From assembly GCF_004361855.1 (NCBI RefSeq), contig NZ_SNWQ01000040.1, forward strand, positions 1 through 39,061: a stretch of DNA of 39,061 nt, read 5' to 3'. This document shows positions 1 to 8,314 of this stretch, in pieces. The notes below the pieces were generated by a model, which saw only the letters and a program-made list of their open reading frames with translations, ran no database searches and was not told the origin of the DNA. The translations under genes were made by a program, and so were the position numbers. Within the stretch, counting starts at the first letter, position 1. Each line of letters begins with the position of its first letter. Origin of the DNA: Kribbella caucasensis (lineage in GTDB: Bacteria; Actinomycetota; Actinomycetes; Propionibacteriales; Kribbellaceae).

Positions 1-72
1 GGGTTGATAGGCCAGAGGTGGAAGCACGGCAACGTGTGCAGCTGACTGGTACTAATAGGCCGAGGGCTTGTC
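1..72 (+). rRNA. 23S ribosomal RNA, 3' end (partial)
   Basis: The first bases match the conserved 3' end of bacterial 23S rRNA, including the GACTGGTACTAATAGGCCGA segment that forms the closing helix of the molecule. The gene runs off the left edge. The 3' boundary is placed just after GGGCTTGTC by comparison with actinobacterial 23S ends and may be a few bases off. It lies 135 bp before the 5S gene, as expected for an rrn operon. Confidence 0.9.
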
Positions 73-207
73 TCAACTCATCAACATCAAACACAGACTT
101 CTGCTGCTTGTGTCTCGCGTCCACTATACGGTTCCCGGAATACGGTCAACCCCCAGCCCACCCTCGTGGTGGTGGCTTGCGTGATGGTTGGTTGATATTT
201 CTATAGA

Positions 208-324
208 GTTTCGGTGGCCATAGCGTCGGGGAAACACCCAGTCTCCATTCCGAACCTGGAAGTTAAGCCCGTCAGCGCCGATGGTACTGCGATCGGTAGG
301 TCGTGGGAGAGTAGGACGTCGCCG
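208..324 (+). rRNA. 5S ribosomal RNA
   Basis: The start GTTTCGGTGGCCATAGCG, the internal CCCAGTCTCCATTCCGAAC and the end GGGAGAGTAGGACGTCGCC are standard actinobacterial 5S sequence. The length is about 117 nt. The ends are estimated from the terminal helix and could shift by one to three bases. It is the last gene of the rRNA operon and is followed by a strong stem-loop. Confidence 0.93.
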
Positions 325-335
325 GACATTCACAC

Positions 336-373
336 TGTTAAGGGCCACCCCACCGGGGTGGCCCTTAACATTT
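336..373 (+). terminator. rRNA operon terminator
   Basis: A perfect 16-bp inverted repeat has one arm at 336-351 (TGTTAAGGGCCACCCC) and the other at 355-370, with a 3-nt loop, and TTT follows. It starts about 12 nt after the 5S end, where the rrn transcript should stop. The U-tract is short, as is usual in high-GC actinobacteria. Confidence 0.85.
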
Positions 374-460
374 CTGGCTGTAGTTTCTGCGCACACTGCG
401 CGGGGCGCGGCTGCGGGGGGCGAGGAGAGCCCACGTTGCGCGGGGTGCGGGCGGTGTGGG

Positions 461-1120
461 TTAGTGGTCCAGGTCTTGGGGAGTGATTCCTACCAGGGCG
501 GCGGCTGCGCAGATGTGGACCGCATTGAGGTCGGTCGGATCGACCGGCGCCTGGAGGAGAGTGCCCCGTTCGAACGGGGTGAGGTTGATGTCGATGCCGT
601 AGGCGCCGGCGACCAGGCCGCGGACGTAGGTCAGCCAGCCGATGGTCGGGATGCCGCGGCGGAAGAGGCCGGCGGCTGTGGCCAGTTCCGTATCGGCGAT
701 GCTGGCCCATTCGGGTTCCCAGATCGAGACGACCGCGCGGAGTACCTGGGCGAAGCGCTCGGACTGCAGGAGTGCTTCTTCGTCGCTCCAGTGCAGGGTC
801 AGCTGGTCGGAGACCGTCGTCAGCGTGTTGCCCATCGACAGGTCGAAGAGCCAGGGGAGTTCGCCGGTGCTCTGCAGATGGAGGCGGGTCGTGCTGGAGC
901 CGTTGGAGAGGACCTTCGTGGTCGCCTCGACCATCTCCTCCAGCGGAGTGGCCACATCGGCTTCGAGCACGTGGTAACCCCAGCGCTCGTCCTGGGTCCA
1001 CGCGTGGACATCAGGGAACGCGACGGCGACGGCAGTCAGGGTGCGGCCGACTCGCAGGGCACGGTGTTCGACCGATTCGTCCCGGTGTGTCCACTGGGCG
1101 CGTAGCAGCCACGATGCCAT
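461..1120 (-). CDS. Possible Imm52-like immunity protein
   Basis: A 219-residue soluble protein with no signal peptide or membrane segment. The start at 1120 has a good ribosome site (GGAGGG, about 6 nt upstream). The middle and end contain a Trp-rich stretch (IWEPEW near residue 130) and a PTIGWLTYVRG segment. These recall the Imm52 family of immunity proteins, which protect cells against polymorphic or contact-dependent toxins. This assignment rests on remembered family flavour, not on a catalytic motif. No toxin gene is adjacent: upstream are 356 bp of non-coding DNA and the SMC operon on the same strand, and downstream is the rRNA operon end. If it is an immunity protein it is an orphan copy. 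It could equally be an uncharacterised actinobacterial protein. Confidence 0.45.
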   Translation of the reverse strand: MASWLLRAQWTHRDESVEHRALRVGRTLTAVAVAFPDVHAWTQDERWGYHVLEADVATPLEEMVEATTKVLSNGSSTTRLHLQSTGELPWLFDLSMGNTLTTVSDQLTLHWSDEEALLQSERFAQVLRAVVSIWEPEWASIADTELATAAGLFRRGIPTIGWLTYVRGLVAGAYGIDINLTPFERGTLLQAPVDPTDLNAVHICAAAALVGITPQDLDH

Positions 1121-1476
1121 CTCACGCCCTCCGATCTAGTGCCGGCTGGACCCGTCCCACGGACGGTACGCCGCCCGCAGACAGGTTGACCAGGGCACAA
1201 CCGCCGACCGAGACCACCTGTGGATGGGCTGCTGGGTGGGAGTGGTCGGAGGGATGGTGTGAGCGGAAGTGGCGGGTCACGCCGGTCTGCAGACGCTTCA
1301 CTGGTCTAGTGTGCGCGAAGCTCAGGTCATAACTCACCAGCGGGGGGTCCCTTTTGGCAGTCTCCCGGCGGAAGGTTTCCCGAGCAGGTTTCCCGGCGCA
1401 GGCTGTTGGGCAGCGCTGCAGGTTTCCCGGCGCAGGTTGTCGGGCCGCGCTCGGACGCAGGTAGAACCACGCCGGG
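1121..1476. other. Intergenic region with tandem repeat
   Basis: This 356-bp gap lies between the SMC gene end and the Imm52-like gene. It holds the ribosome site of the downstream gene and a tandem repeat at 1386-1453. A 71-codon GTG-started open frame (1122-1337, minus) has no convincing ribosome site and composition unlike a protein, so it is not called. No clear terminator was seen after the SMC stop. Confidence 0.6.
1386..1453. repeat. 34-bp tandem repeat, two copies
   Basis: Two 34-bp units (1386-1419 and 1420-1453) each begin AGGTTTCCCGGCGCAGG and differ at a few positions. Shorter pieces of the same motif (TCCCGGCGGAAGGTTTCCCG) lie just upstream. The repeat sits about 25 bp beyond the stop of the SMC ATPase gene. 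No function is evident. Confidence 0.75.
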
Positions 1477-4400
1477 TCAGCTCGGCTCCAGGGTGGGCTC
1501 GAGGGCGAGAGTCGGGATGGAGCCTCGGTAGGAGGTCAGCCAGTCCTGGAGCAGGACCACCCGGGACGCGTTCTCTTCGTTGCCCTTGACCACCGGCGCC
1601 TCGTTGTAGGGCATGGTGTCGGAGCTGCGGCGCAGCTTGACGTAGAGGCGGGAGGAGGCGAGGGCGTAGCGCTCCATGTCGTCCTGAAGGGCGCCGATCA
1701 CGGTGATGTTCCGGTCGCGGCCGATCTGCTCGAACAGGGCGACGGCTTCGCGCCGGTGCTGGGAGCCCAGGTTGCGGCCGAGTTCGTCGAGGATCAGGAG
1801 CAGGGGCCGGTCGCTGCCACCGGCGAGGGCGGCCGCGCAGACGAGTTTGACTGCCTTCTCGTCCATCTGGGCGGTGTTGCCCTTGACGTTGAAGGCAGAG
1901 AATGGGCCGCCCTCGGAGCGCCGCCACTTGGGGGTGACGGTCCAGCGCCATGGCTTGTCGGGTTCGGCCGGCGGGTCGGGCTCGGGGTACTCCAGTTTCG
2001 CGCCGTAGCCGCCGTACTGCTGGTCCAGGCGGTCGAACTCCGCGGAGACCAGCCGGAGCCGGGACTTGATGCCGTCGGCAAGGGAGGCTCGGTGGGCGCG
2101 GGCGGTGCTCTCGGCTTCGTCCAGGCCCTCGCGGGCGCGTTCGAGGGCGGCGTTGCGCTCGGCGCGCTGGCTGGCGATCTGCTGTTGCTGCAGGCTGTCG
2201 AACGTCTCGTGCTGGGCGAGGTGGCCGGCCAGGGTCCGCTGGAGGGCGGGGACCAGACCGACGCGGGTCCCGAGGGTGCCGTTCGTCCAGCCGTCGGGGC
2301 CGTTGAGGATCTCCCAGAGTTCGGTGGGGATCTCCTCGCGGGATCGCGCGTTCGGGAAACAGCGGCGGACGACGTCCTCGAGTTGGGTGCAGGCCTGGTG
2401 GTTCCAGTCGGCGGTGGTACGGCGCTGGGTGTCGTCCGGCAGGCCGAGCAGGAACTCGGAGGCCTCGTCGGCGGTCCCGCCCCATGCGGTCGTCCGCGAG
2501 ACCAGGTCCAGGCCGGTCTGCTCTTCGAGGAGGACCAGACATCGGCCGGCGAGGTCGTCGAGGATGCGGTCGTGGTCGCGGCGGGTGGCCTCGAGATTCT
2601 TCAGGCGCTCGTCGCGGACCAGTTGCTGGCCGGCCGCGGTCTCGGCCGACTCCTTCGCGGCTTGCAGCAGTGGGGCGAGGCCATCCCGGTCGTTCTCGTG
2701 TCGATCGATCGCCTCGCGGAGCGCGAGGATCTGCTCCTGCACGTTGGCGGCGTCGTCGAGCGCGCGGGCGGCCGCAGTACGGCGTTCTGCTTGTTCGACG
2801 CGGGCGCGCGCCTGCTCCAGGGCTGCGGCGGCGGCCGAACGGGCCTCGACAGCGGCCTCCAGGCGGCGGCGGGCGGCCTCGATCCGCGCGGTACGCCCGG
2901 TCAGCGGCTCGTCGAACTGCCCGACCGCGACCACGCCGGCCGCCTCGTCGATGACCTCCTTCGCCGCCGCACGTGCCCCGAGTACCTCGAAGAACGTGTC
3001 GAGCTTGAACCGCTTGTCGGCGGACGACGGTCCACGCCGGGACGACCTGCCGGCATCCGGGCGATTCGCGAGCACCAGGAGGAATCCGGCGTACCCGGCG
3101 TCGGAAAGCGCAGTGGAAGCCAGAGCAGCATCGTATGCGTCGACCACGACAGCCTCGCGGTACGGCGCCAGCCGGGGCTCCCACTCCGCGCGGTCGCCGG
3201 GTGCCAGCTCGGTGATGTCGGTCAGCGCGCCGCATGCGATGCCCGCGTTCTCCAGGACCTGCTGCTGCGGCGCGGCGACGGTCTGGCCGCTCTCGGCCTC
3301 GCGCAGTTCGGCGGTCGCCTGGTCGACGGCCATCCGGGCGGCGTGGTCACGGCCGATGTGTTCCTCGAGCGAAGTGCGCGCCTCTTCCTGCTCGGCGGCC
3401 GCGACGTCAACGTCCCGGCCGTCCGCCGATCGGCCCGCGTCGAGCAGGCGCCGGTGCTCCTGGCCGAGGCGTTCGAGCTGCTCGCGAACCGAACGCTGGG
3501 CCAGGTCGAGTTCGCGATCCCGGGCGTCCAGCTTGTCGCGTTCCTGCCGGGTCAGCTGGACGTCGCGCAGCAGGTTCTCCTCGCTGCCGAACGCCTCGAT
3601 CTCACCCTCGATCGCCTCGCGCCGCGCCTCTTGCTCGGCGATCCGCTGATCCAGCTCCGCCAACTCGTGCAGGATCTCGCGGTTCCGCGCGTCGCCGTCG
3701 ATGAGGTGCCGGGCGCAGCGTGCTTGCCAGGATTCGCGCGCCGCCGACAGGGCGTCGCGCGCCGCGGCGCGTTGCAGGATGCCTGCTTCGACGGCAGCCA
3801 TCTCCTGCTCCCAGCGCTGCAGGTCGGCTGTCGCCTGCTTGCTCGCCTCGCGCTGGGTGTGCTCGGCCGAACGATGGGCCTGCTCCTGTTCCAGCTCGTG
3901 GTCGAGGCCGGTCAGGGTGGCGATCGCGTTGAAGATGCGGGCTGGGCCGAGTTCGTTCAGCGGCTCCGCGAGGAGGTTGGCCGTCGGGCTCGACCTGACG
4001 GAGGTGGAAAGAAAGGACACGCAGCGGACCTGGCCGCCGTACAGGACCTGGGAGAGCTTGTTCGCGTGGAAGTCGGTGCGGCCGTTGGAGTGCGGCAGCG
4101 CGGCCCACAGCGCGTCGGCGCCGGCAGCCCGCTCGGCCTCGGTTGCGCCGTACGGGATGTGCAGGCCGTTCTTCCAGCGCAGATCGATGTACGACGCCTT
4201 GCGGTTGATCCGGATCCACACGGTGATCGCGGCGGCCTCGAGCTCGGCCAGGTCGGTCAGGCCGGGATCGGAGAAGACACCGACGATGTAGCCGCGGTCG
4301 ACGTTCGACCAGTTGCCTTCCTGGCCGGCGGCCTCGGCAGTGAACAGCAGCTCGGCGGCACCGGGTGCGCCGCTGGTCAGCCGCCACTGGTCGTCGGCAT

Positions 4401-4632
4401 GGAGCAGCGAGAGGGCGGCGATCCAGGAGGACTTGCCGGCGCCGTTCGAGTCGGTCGGGCCCTGGCCGGCGACCGTGACGAGGCCCTGGCCGACCATCGG
4501 GATCGGGTGCGTCGACAGGCGGGACAGGTCGACCACCTGGACACCGAGCAGCACCTTCGAGCCGAGAATGTCGAACGGGCCGTCCACCGGCCCGTCGGCA
4601 CCCCGCCCGGCTCCCGCTGCTGTGCTGCTCAT
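1477..4632 (-). CDS. MukB/JetC-like SMC-family ATPase
   Basis: A 1051-residue ATPase with SMC layout. A Walker A loop of form GPTDSNGAGKSS lies at about residues 58-69 (Lys67). Long Ala/Glu/Arg-rich coiled coils run from about 230 to 430 and 630 to 760. Between them is a hinge-like globular segment around 450-610 (EWEPRLAPYREAVVVDAYD). The C-terminal Walker B is LLLILDELGRN (about 944-954; Asp949, Glu950). The usual SSGG-type ABC signature is not seen; KGNTAQMDEK near 917 takes its place, and the switch His seems replaced by GALQDD. The start at 4632 overlaps the upstream stop (ATGA). It is last of four overlapping genes, as expected for the motor subunit of a MukBEF/Wadjet-like complex that loads on DNA. 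Length is close to JetC/MksB proteins. Plasmid defence or chromosome organisation are both possible. Confidence 0.75.
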   Translation of the reverse strand: MSSTAAGAGRGADGPVDGPFDILGSKVLLGVQVVDLSRLSTHPIPMVGQGLVTVAGQGPTDSNGAGKSSWIAALSLLHADDQWRLTSGAPGAAELLFTAEAAGQEGNWSNVDRGYIVGVFSDPGLTDLAELEAAAITVWIRINRKASYIDLRWKNGLHIPYGATEAERAAGADALWAALPHSNGRTDFHANKLSQVLYGGQVRCVSFLSTSVRSSPTANLLAEPLNELGPARIFNAIATLTGLDHELEQEQAHRSAEHTQREASKQATADLQRWEQEMAAVEAGILQRAAARDALSAARESWQARCARHLIDGDARNREILHELAELDQRIAEQEARREAIEGEIEAFGSEENLLRDVQLTRQERDKLDARDRELDLAQRSVREQLERLGQEHRRLLDAGRSADGRDVDVAAAEQEEARTSLEEHIGRDHAARMAVDQATAELREAESGQTVAAPQQQVLENAGIACGALTDITELAPGDRAEWEPRLAPYREAVVVDAYDAALASTALSDAGYAGFLLVLANRPDAGRSSRRGPSSADKRFKLDTFFEVLGARAAAKEVIDEAAGVVAVGQFDEPLTGRTARIEAARRRLEAAVEARSAAAAALEQARARVEQAERRTAAARALDDAANVQEQILALREAIDRHENDRDGLAPLLQAAKESAETAAGQQLVRDERLKNLEATRRDHDRILDDLAGRCLVLLEEQTGLDLVSRTTAWGGTADEASEFLLGLPDDTQRRTTADWNHQACTQLEDVVRRCFPNARSREEIPTELWEILNGPDGWTNGTLGTRVGLVPALQRTLAGHLAQHETFDSLQQQQIASQRAERNAALERAREGLDEAESTARAHRASLADGIKSRLRLVSAEFDRLDQQYGGYGAKLEYPEPDPPAEPDKPWRWTVTPKWRRSEGGPFSAFNVKGNTAQMDEKAVKLVCAAALAGGSDRPLLLILDELGRNLGSQHRREAVALFEQIGRDRNITVIGALQDDMERYALASSRLYVKLRRSSDTMPYNEAPVVKGNEENASRVVLLQDWLTSYRGSIPTLALEPTLEPS

Positions 4633-5324
4633 ACTGCTCCTTCTTCCGTGCCGTCTGTCGAGGTACTACGCCGCCCGCCGGCGCTCCCGGGTGCGAGACC
4701 AGCGCGGGCGCGGATGGCTTCGGCGATGGGGCTTGAGGGCGCGGCCGCGAGGATCAGTTGATCCTGGAGGCGGCGGCGCGCTGCGGGGGTCAGGCGTTGG
4801 AGTTGGGGGCCGGGGATGTAGCTGGGGCCGCCGGAGTGATCGCCGGAGAGTTGGATCAGGCCGGCCGCGCGGAGGCGTTGCAGGGCGAGACGGCGTTCCT
4901 CGGCGCTGATCCTGGTGGTGCGGAGCTCGTCGACCGTGGTGGGGCGGGCGGACTTCCAGCTGTCGCCGGTGAGGATGCCTTCGCTGCGCGGGATCGCGAC
5001 CGAGTGCACCAGGACCAGGACGAGGACGGCGCGGTCGACGACCGACAAAGGCTGCCAGCCCTGGGCGGTCAGGGTTTCGGCGATGTCGTCCGCGTAGCCG
5101 GAGGTCCAGTGGGTGCCGTCGACGTGCACGAGTGTGCGGCCGATGAGCTTGAGCATCTTCTGCACGTGGCGGCGCAGGGTCACATCGCGCAGGCCGGGCA
5201 GTTGTACTTCGGCGACCGGGTGGGCCGAATACTGCACGGCACTGAAAGCCGCGAGCACCTCGTCTCGCGACCGATCACTCAGATCCTGCAACAACGGATC
5301 GAACAACGCGTGCTGCTCAGCCAT
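4629..5324 (-). CDS. Small winged-helix (MukE/JetB-like) subunit
   Basis: A 231-residue protein, third gene of the SMC operon. The central part (about 90-190) has a winged-helix look: a hydrophobic helix (DRAVLVLVLVHSVAIPR), a DELRTTRISAEERRLALQRLRAAGLI helix-turn-helix in two pieces, and a basic helix after LTPAARRRLQD. The C-terminal 35 residues are Gly/Ser/Thr/Arg-rich and probably disordered. The size matches KITE proteins (MukE, MksE, JetB), which bind the kleisin in SMC complexes. The start overlaps the preceding gene by 8 bp and the stop overlaps the SMC start in ATGA, so translational coupling and fixed stoichiometry are likely. Assignment rests on context and secondary-structure reading, not on a diagnostic motif. 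Confidence 0.6.
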   Translation of the reverse strand: MAEQHALFDPLLQDLSDRSRDEVLAAFSAVQYSAHPVAEVQLPGLRDVTLRRHVQKMLKLIGRTLVHVDGTHWTSGYADDIAETLTAQGWQPLSVVDRAVLVLVLVHSVAIPRSEGILTGDSWKSARPTTVDELRTTRISAEERRLALQRLRAAGLIQLSGDHSGGPSYIPGPQLQRLTPAARRRLQDQLILAAAPSSPIAEAIRARAGLAPGSAGGRRSTSTDGTEEGAV

Positions 5325-5934
5325 CGTCGCCTCCAGCCGCAGAAACGTCGGCGGGCAGCGGATCCGCGGGCGTCTCCGGGGAGCGCGGGGTTAGTACGGC
5401 GGTCGGCGGGTCGGGCAGGATCCGGCAGATCTCCCGGAGCCCGGCGAGCTGGGTCGGTCCCCAAGTGATCACCCGGGGACCAAGGCGAACCTCACCGGCC
5501 TTCTCGTCCCACAGCAACCACTGAGTCGCGTGCAGACGACGCAGGCTGCCGATGATCAACGTCAGGTCGCTCGACTGCTCCGGCCGCCCCCGCATCCCGG
5601 CGTACACGGCCTTCACCTGCGCGAGCGTCCCCGTCACCCCGGGCCACGCCGGCCCGTCGCGCTCGATCCAGCAGCACGTCACGCAGATCGCCAGCACCCG
5701 AGCCGTCTCGTTCGGCTGCTCGACCGCGACCGGGGGAGCCCCGAGCTCTTCCAGTACTGCATGTCCGGCGCCGTCCGGGAGCGTGGGCACGATCCACAAA
5801 CTCGCACCATCCGGTTCGGCGGCACGCGCCAGACCGGCAACCGGCGGAGTGTCCGGCGAGACCTGCAACGGACCAGCCGACTGCACCTTCGCCCACCACA
5901 ACGCCGTGTACGCCGCATTCTCGACCGGACTCAT
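5317..5934 (-). CDS. SMC-operon small subunit of unknown class
   Basis: A 205-residue protein, second gene of the SMC operon. The start chosen at 5934 (MSPVENAAY) makes an ATGA overlap with the kleisin-like gene; a longer frame from 6012 would lie inside that gene. The N-terminal half has two tryptophans (ALWWAKV) and a CVTCCW cluster. Residues about 120-175 read as a possible winged helix (LTLIIGSLRRLHATQWLLWDE then a beta hairpin). The last 30 residues are Pro/Ala-rich. Typical Wadjet and MksBEF operons have one kleisin, one KITE protein and the SMC, so this is either a second KITE-like subunit or a lineage-specific component. I do not recognise it further. Confidence 0.6.
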   Translation of the reverse strand: MSPVENAAYTALWWAKVQSAGPLQVSPDTPPVAGLARAAEPDGASLWIVPTLPDGAGHAVLEELGAPPVAVEQPNETARVLAICVTCCWIERDGPAWPGVTGTLAQVKAVYAGMRGRPEQSSDLTLIIGSLRRLHATQWLLWDEKAGEVRLGPRVITWGPTQLAGLREICRILPDPPTAVLTPRSPETPADPLPADVSAAGGDDG

Positions 5935-7121
5935 CGCGACACCCGCCGGAACGTGCCCTCGGTCGCCCACGGTGTCCCCGAGGAAGAGTCGATCCGCATC
6001 CCGTCCGACCACACCAGTTCGTAGTCGAGCTCGTCATGAAGATGCGCAGCCGTCAGCTCGGCCAGGATCCGCCGGGCCGTGATCCAGTCCCCCGCATCGT
6101 CGACCACCTCGACGATGCTCACGCTCTCCCGCCCGGCCAGCACCCGCTCCGCCTCGGCGCGCAGGTCCTCACGATCCGTCGCGGCCGCCGATTCCGGCAC
6201 CGACGCCTCTCCCGAAGGTCGGGGTGGCGCCATTCGCGCCGTACCGGTCCTGCGCCCGGTCTCGACAGCCTCCAGCATGGTCTCGGGGGAGAAGTCCGGC
6301 GCGGCCGCGTCGAACAGCAGCCCGTCGAGCACACTCGCGAGCGCCTCGACATCACTCCCACGCGTGAACGTCAGCCAGCTCTCGATCGGCAGCAGCCCGA
6401 GCGCGCGCGTCGTACCGGCTCGCTCGACCAGGCGGCCGGCGGCCAGTTGCACCGCATCGGCGTACGCGGCGAGGGCCATCCGGAGCTGGGTGCAGACCTG
6501 GTGAAGCGAAGGCCAGCGCTCGAGGACGATGCGGTGGACCTTCTCGGCCTGTTCGATCAGGCGCTCGTTGCCCCAGGCGAGCTGCGCGTTCTCCCGCAGC
6601 TGGGCGGACGTGCTGGTGGAGACGAGGATCGCGAGCTCGTTGCCGAGCAGGCGGAACACCTTGGTCAGCCGCTGGATCGACGCCTGCCCCTCGGCCTCGG
6701 TCGCGCGCGAGTCGCTCACGCTGTGCGCCTCGAGGGTGAGCAGCTGGTGCAGCTCGGCCTGACCGCCCTGCACCGACATCCGGCGCAGGAACATCAGCAT
6801 CACGTACGGCGCGAAGGCGGCTCGGTGGCGCAACTCGTTCGGCCGGTCGACGAGTTTGGTGATCGCGCCGTACTGCCGGAGCACCTCGAACCGGCGGACG
6901 ATCACGTCATGTGGGAACGCCCGGCACGCGAGCGTCGCCTGCTCCACGGTCAGCCCTTCGCTGCCCGCCTCGGCGAACGCGTCCAGGATCGCCTGGTCGA
7001 CGTCGAGCAGCTCGGGGTCGACGATCATCGCGCCGGCCTCGCGGGCGAGCACGGCGAAAATCTGCCGGTAGACGCGTAGTACGGCCGCCTCGGCCTCAGC
7101 GTCCAGCAACGTCGCGTCCAT
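5931..7121 (-). CDS. Kleisin-like (MukF/JetA-like) protein
   Basis: A 396-residue, mostly helical protein, first gene of the SMC operon. The N-terminal 120 residues resemble a winged-helix domain (ILDAFAEAGSEGLTVEQATL, then VIVRRFEVLRQYGAITKLVD). A long helical middle follows (about 130-260), a Pro/Ala linker around 300-320, and a C-terminal small domain (about 325-396) that may be a second winged helix. That order (winged helix, helical bundle, linker, C-terminal winged helix) matches MukF/MksF/JetA kleisins, which bridge the SMC heads. The start at 7121 has a strong GGGGAGGAG ribosome site. The 110 bp upstream separate it from the amidohydrolase gene and must hold the operon promoter; a GGATAAAGT stretch near 7150 is the only AT-rich candidate for a -10. 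Confidence 0.62.
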   Translation of the reverse strand: MDATLLDAEAEAAVLRVYRQIFAVLAREAGAMIVDPELLDVDQAILDAFAEAGSEGLTVEQATLACRAFPHDVIVRRFEVLRQYGAITKLVDRPNELRHRAAFAPYVMLMFLRRMSVQGGQAELHQLLTLEAHSVSDSRATEAEGQASIQRLTKVFRLLGNELAILVSTSTSAQLRENAQLAWGNERLIEQAEKVHRIVLERWPSLHQVCTQLRMALAAYADAVQLAAGRLVERAGTTRALGLLPIESWLTFTRGSDVEALASVLDGLLFDAAAPDFSPETMLEAVETGRRTGTARMAPPRPSGEASVPESAAATDREDLRAEAERVLAGRESVSIVEVVDDAGDWITARRILAELTAAHLHDELDYELVWSDGMRIDSSSGTPWATEGTFRRVSR

Positions 7122-7231
7122 CGATCTCCTCCCCGTGCAGAAGAAGGACTTTATCCGCCGCGCCGCCCCCGTGTCCTGCCCGGGTCACCCACCTGTGGAC
7201 AAACCTCGCCGGACACCGGCACCGACCGGGT

Positions 7232-8293
7232 TCACGACAGCCGGGCCGCCAGGCGGGGGAGTTCGCGGAGGGCGTTGCCGCGTTCGATCTGGCGGCGCTG
7301 GGTCGGGTCGAAGGTCTCGCTGAGCTGGGGTTGCGGATCGCCGCTGCCGGTGAAGAGCAGCTCGCTGAACGGCCAGTCGCTGCCGAAGACGATGTGGTTC
7401 AGGCCGGTCACCTCCAGCACGCTCGCCATCGCCGCGCGGGACGGGCTGAGTGCCGTGTCGTAGTAGAAGCCGCGAATCTGTGCCGGAATGCCGGTCGGTG
7501 TCTCGAAACCGGGGAAGGCCACCTCTTCGGGTAGACCCAGCCGGTAGGACAGGAACGGGACGGTGCCGCCGGCGTGGGCGAGCTGGAAACGGATCGACGG
7601 GTACCGCGCGATGGTGCCGCCGTAGATCATCTGCGCGACCGCCCTGGTGGTGTCGAAGGTGAACTCGTACAGGAAGTCCGGCACCGGGAGCTCGGGCTTG
7701 TTGTCCGCCGGGATCGCCGCCGGATGCAAGAACACGAACGCGTTCCGCCGTGCCAGCGCCGCCATCACCGGCTCGAACACCGGATGCCCCAGATAGACCC
7801 CCTCGTACGCCGAAAGGAGGACGACCCCGTCGAGCTTCAACACGTCCAGCGCGTACTCGATCTCGGCCACCGAGCCGGCCACATCGGGCATCGGCAGGAC
7901 CGCGAGCCCGCCGAACCGCTTCGGGTACTGCCGGAAGAGACCGGCCATGTACGTGTTGTTGTAGCGCGCCATGTCGCGAGCCTCAGCGCCGGACAGATAG
8001 GAAACCCCCGGGTCGGACAGTGACAGCACCTGGGTCTGGATCCCGTACCGATCCATGAAGTCGATCGCGCGCTCCGGTGACCACTGCGGTAGCGGGTAGC
8101 CGCCGATCGTGCCGAAGCCGTTCTCCACCAGCGATTCCCGGTACTCCGGCGGGATGGCGTGCGCGTGCAAGTCGATCCGGTCGCGGGTCGGCGTGGAGTC
8201 CCCGATCAGCGCTGAGGCCGCGCGGGGGAGGGCGACGGCTGCGGTCCCGGCCGCAACAGATCCGAGAAGCAGTCGCCTGCTGAGTGTGGTCAT
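7232..8293 (-). CDS. Tat-exported amidohydrolase (ACMSD-like fold)
   Basis: A 353-residue metal-dependent hydrolase or decarboxylase of the amidohydrolase-2 family (TIM barrel). The start is placed at 8293 (MTTLSRRLLLGS) because AGGAAGGGA lies just upstream; an in-frame ATG at 8332 would sit inside the operator. The N-terminus is a Tat-type signal (SRRLLLG, hydrophobic run, PRAASA cleavage region). Metal-site motifs are in order: DLHAHA, FLHPAAIP, QLAHAGGT and GSDWPFS. The family includes 2-amino-3-carboxymuconate semialdehyde decarboxylase and gamma-resorcylate decarboxylase; the true substrate cannot be read from sequence. It is divergent from a TetR gene and shares its operators, so it is probably the regulated target. 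Confidence 0.85.
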   Translation of the reverse strand: MTTLSRRLLLGSVAAGTAAVALPRAASALIGDSTPTRDRIDLHAHAIPPEYRESLVENGFGTIGGYPLPQWSPERAIDFMDRYGIQTQVLSLSDPGVSYLSGAEARDMARYNNTYMAGLFRQYPKRFGGLAVLPMPDVAGSVAEIEYALDVLKLDGVVLLSAYEGVYLGHPVFEPVMAALARRNAFVFLHPAAIPADNKPELPVPDFLYEFTFDTTRAVAQMIYGGTIARYPSIRFQLAHAGGTVPFLSYRLGLPEEVAFPGFETPTGIPAQIRGFYYDTALSPSRAAMASVLEVTGLNHIVFGSDWPFSELLFTGSGDPQPQLSETFDPTQRRQIERGNALRELPRLAARLS

Positions 8294-8314
8294 GGTCAAT
8301 CCCTTCCTGATTAG

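Noticed and set aside
1122..1337. A 71-codon GTG-started frame upstream of the Imm52-like gene
   Set aside because: No ribosome site, composition rich in His/Pro/Arg/Val without a pattern, and it falls in the presumed promoter region.
1756..4761. A 1001-codon open frame on the + strand opposite the SMC ATPase gene
   Set aside because: It is antisense to a gene with Walker motifs and coiled coils, its translation is low-complexity and shows no domain, and the opposite frame is open only because of GC-rich third positions.
1477..7121. Complete Wadjet (JetABCD) system
   Set aside because: No gene for a JetD-type topoisomerase-VI-like nuclease is present on either side within the window, and the neighbouring genes are unrelated.
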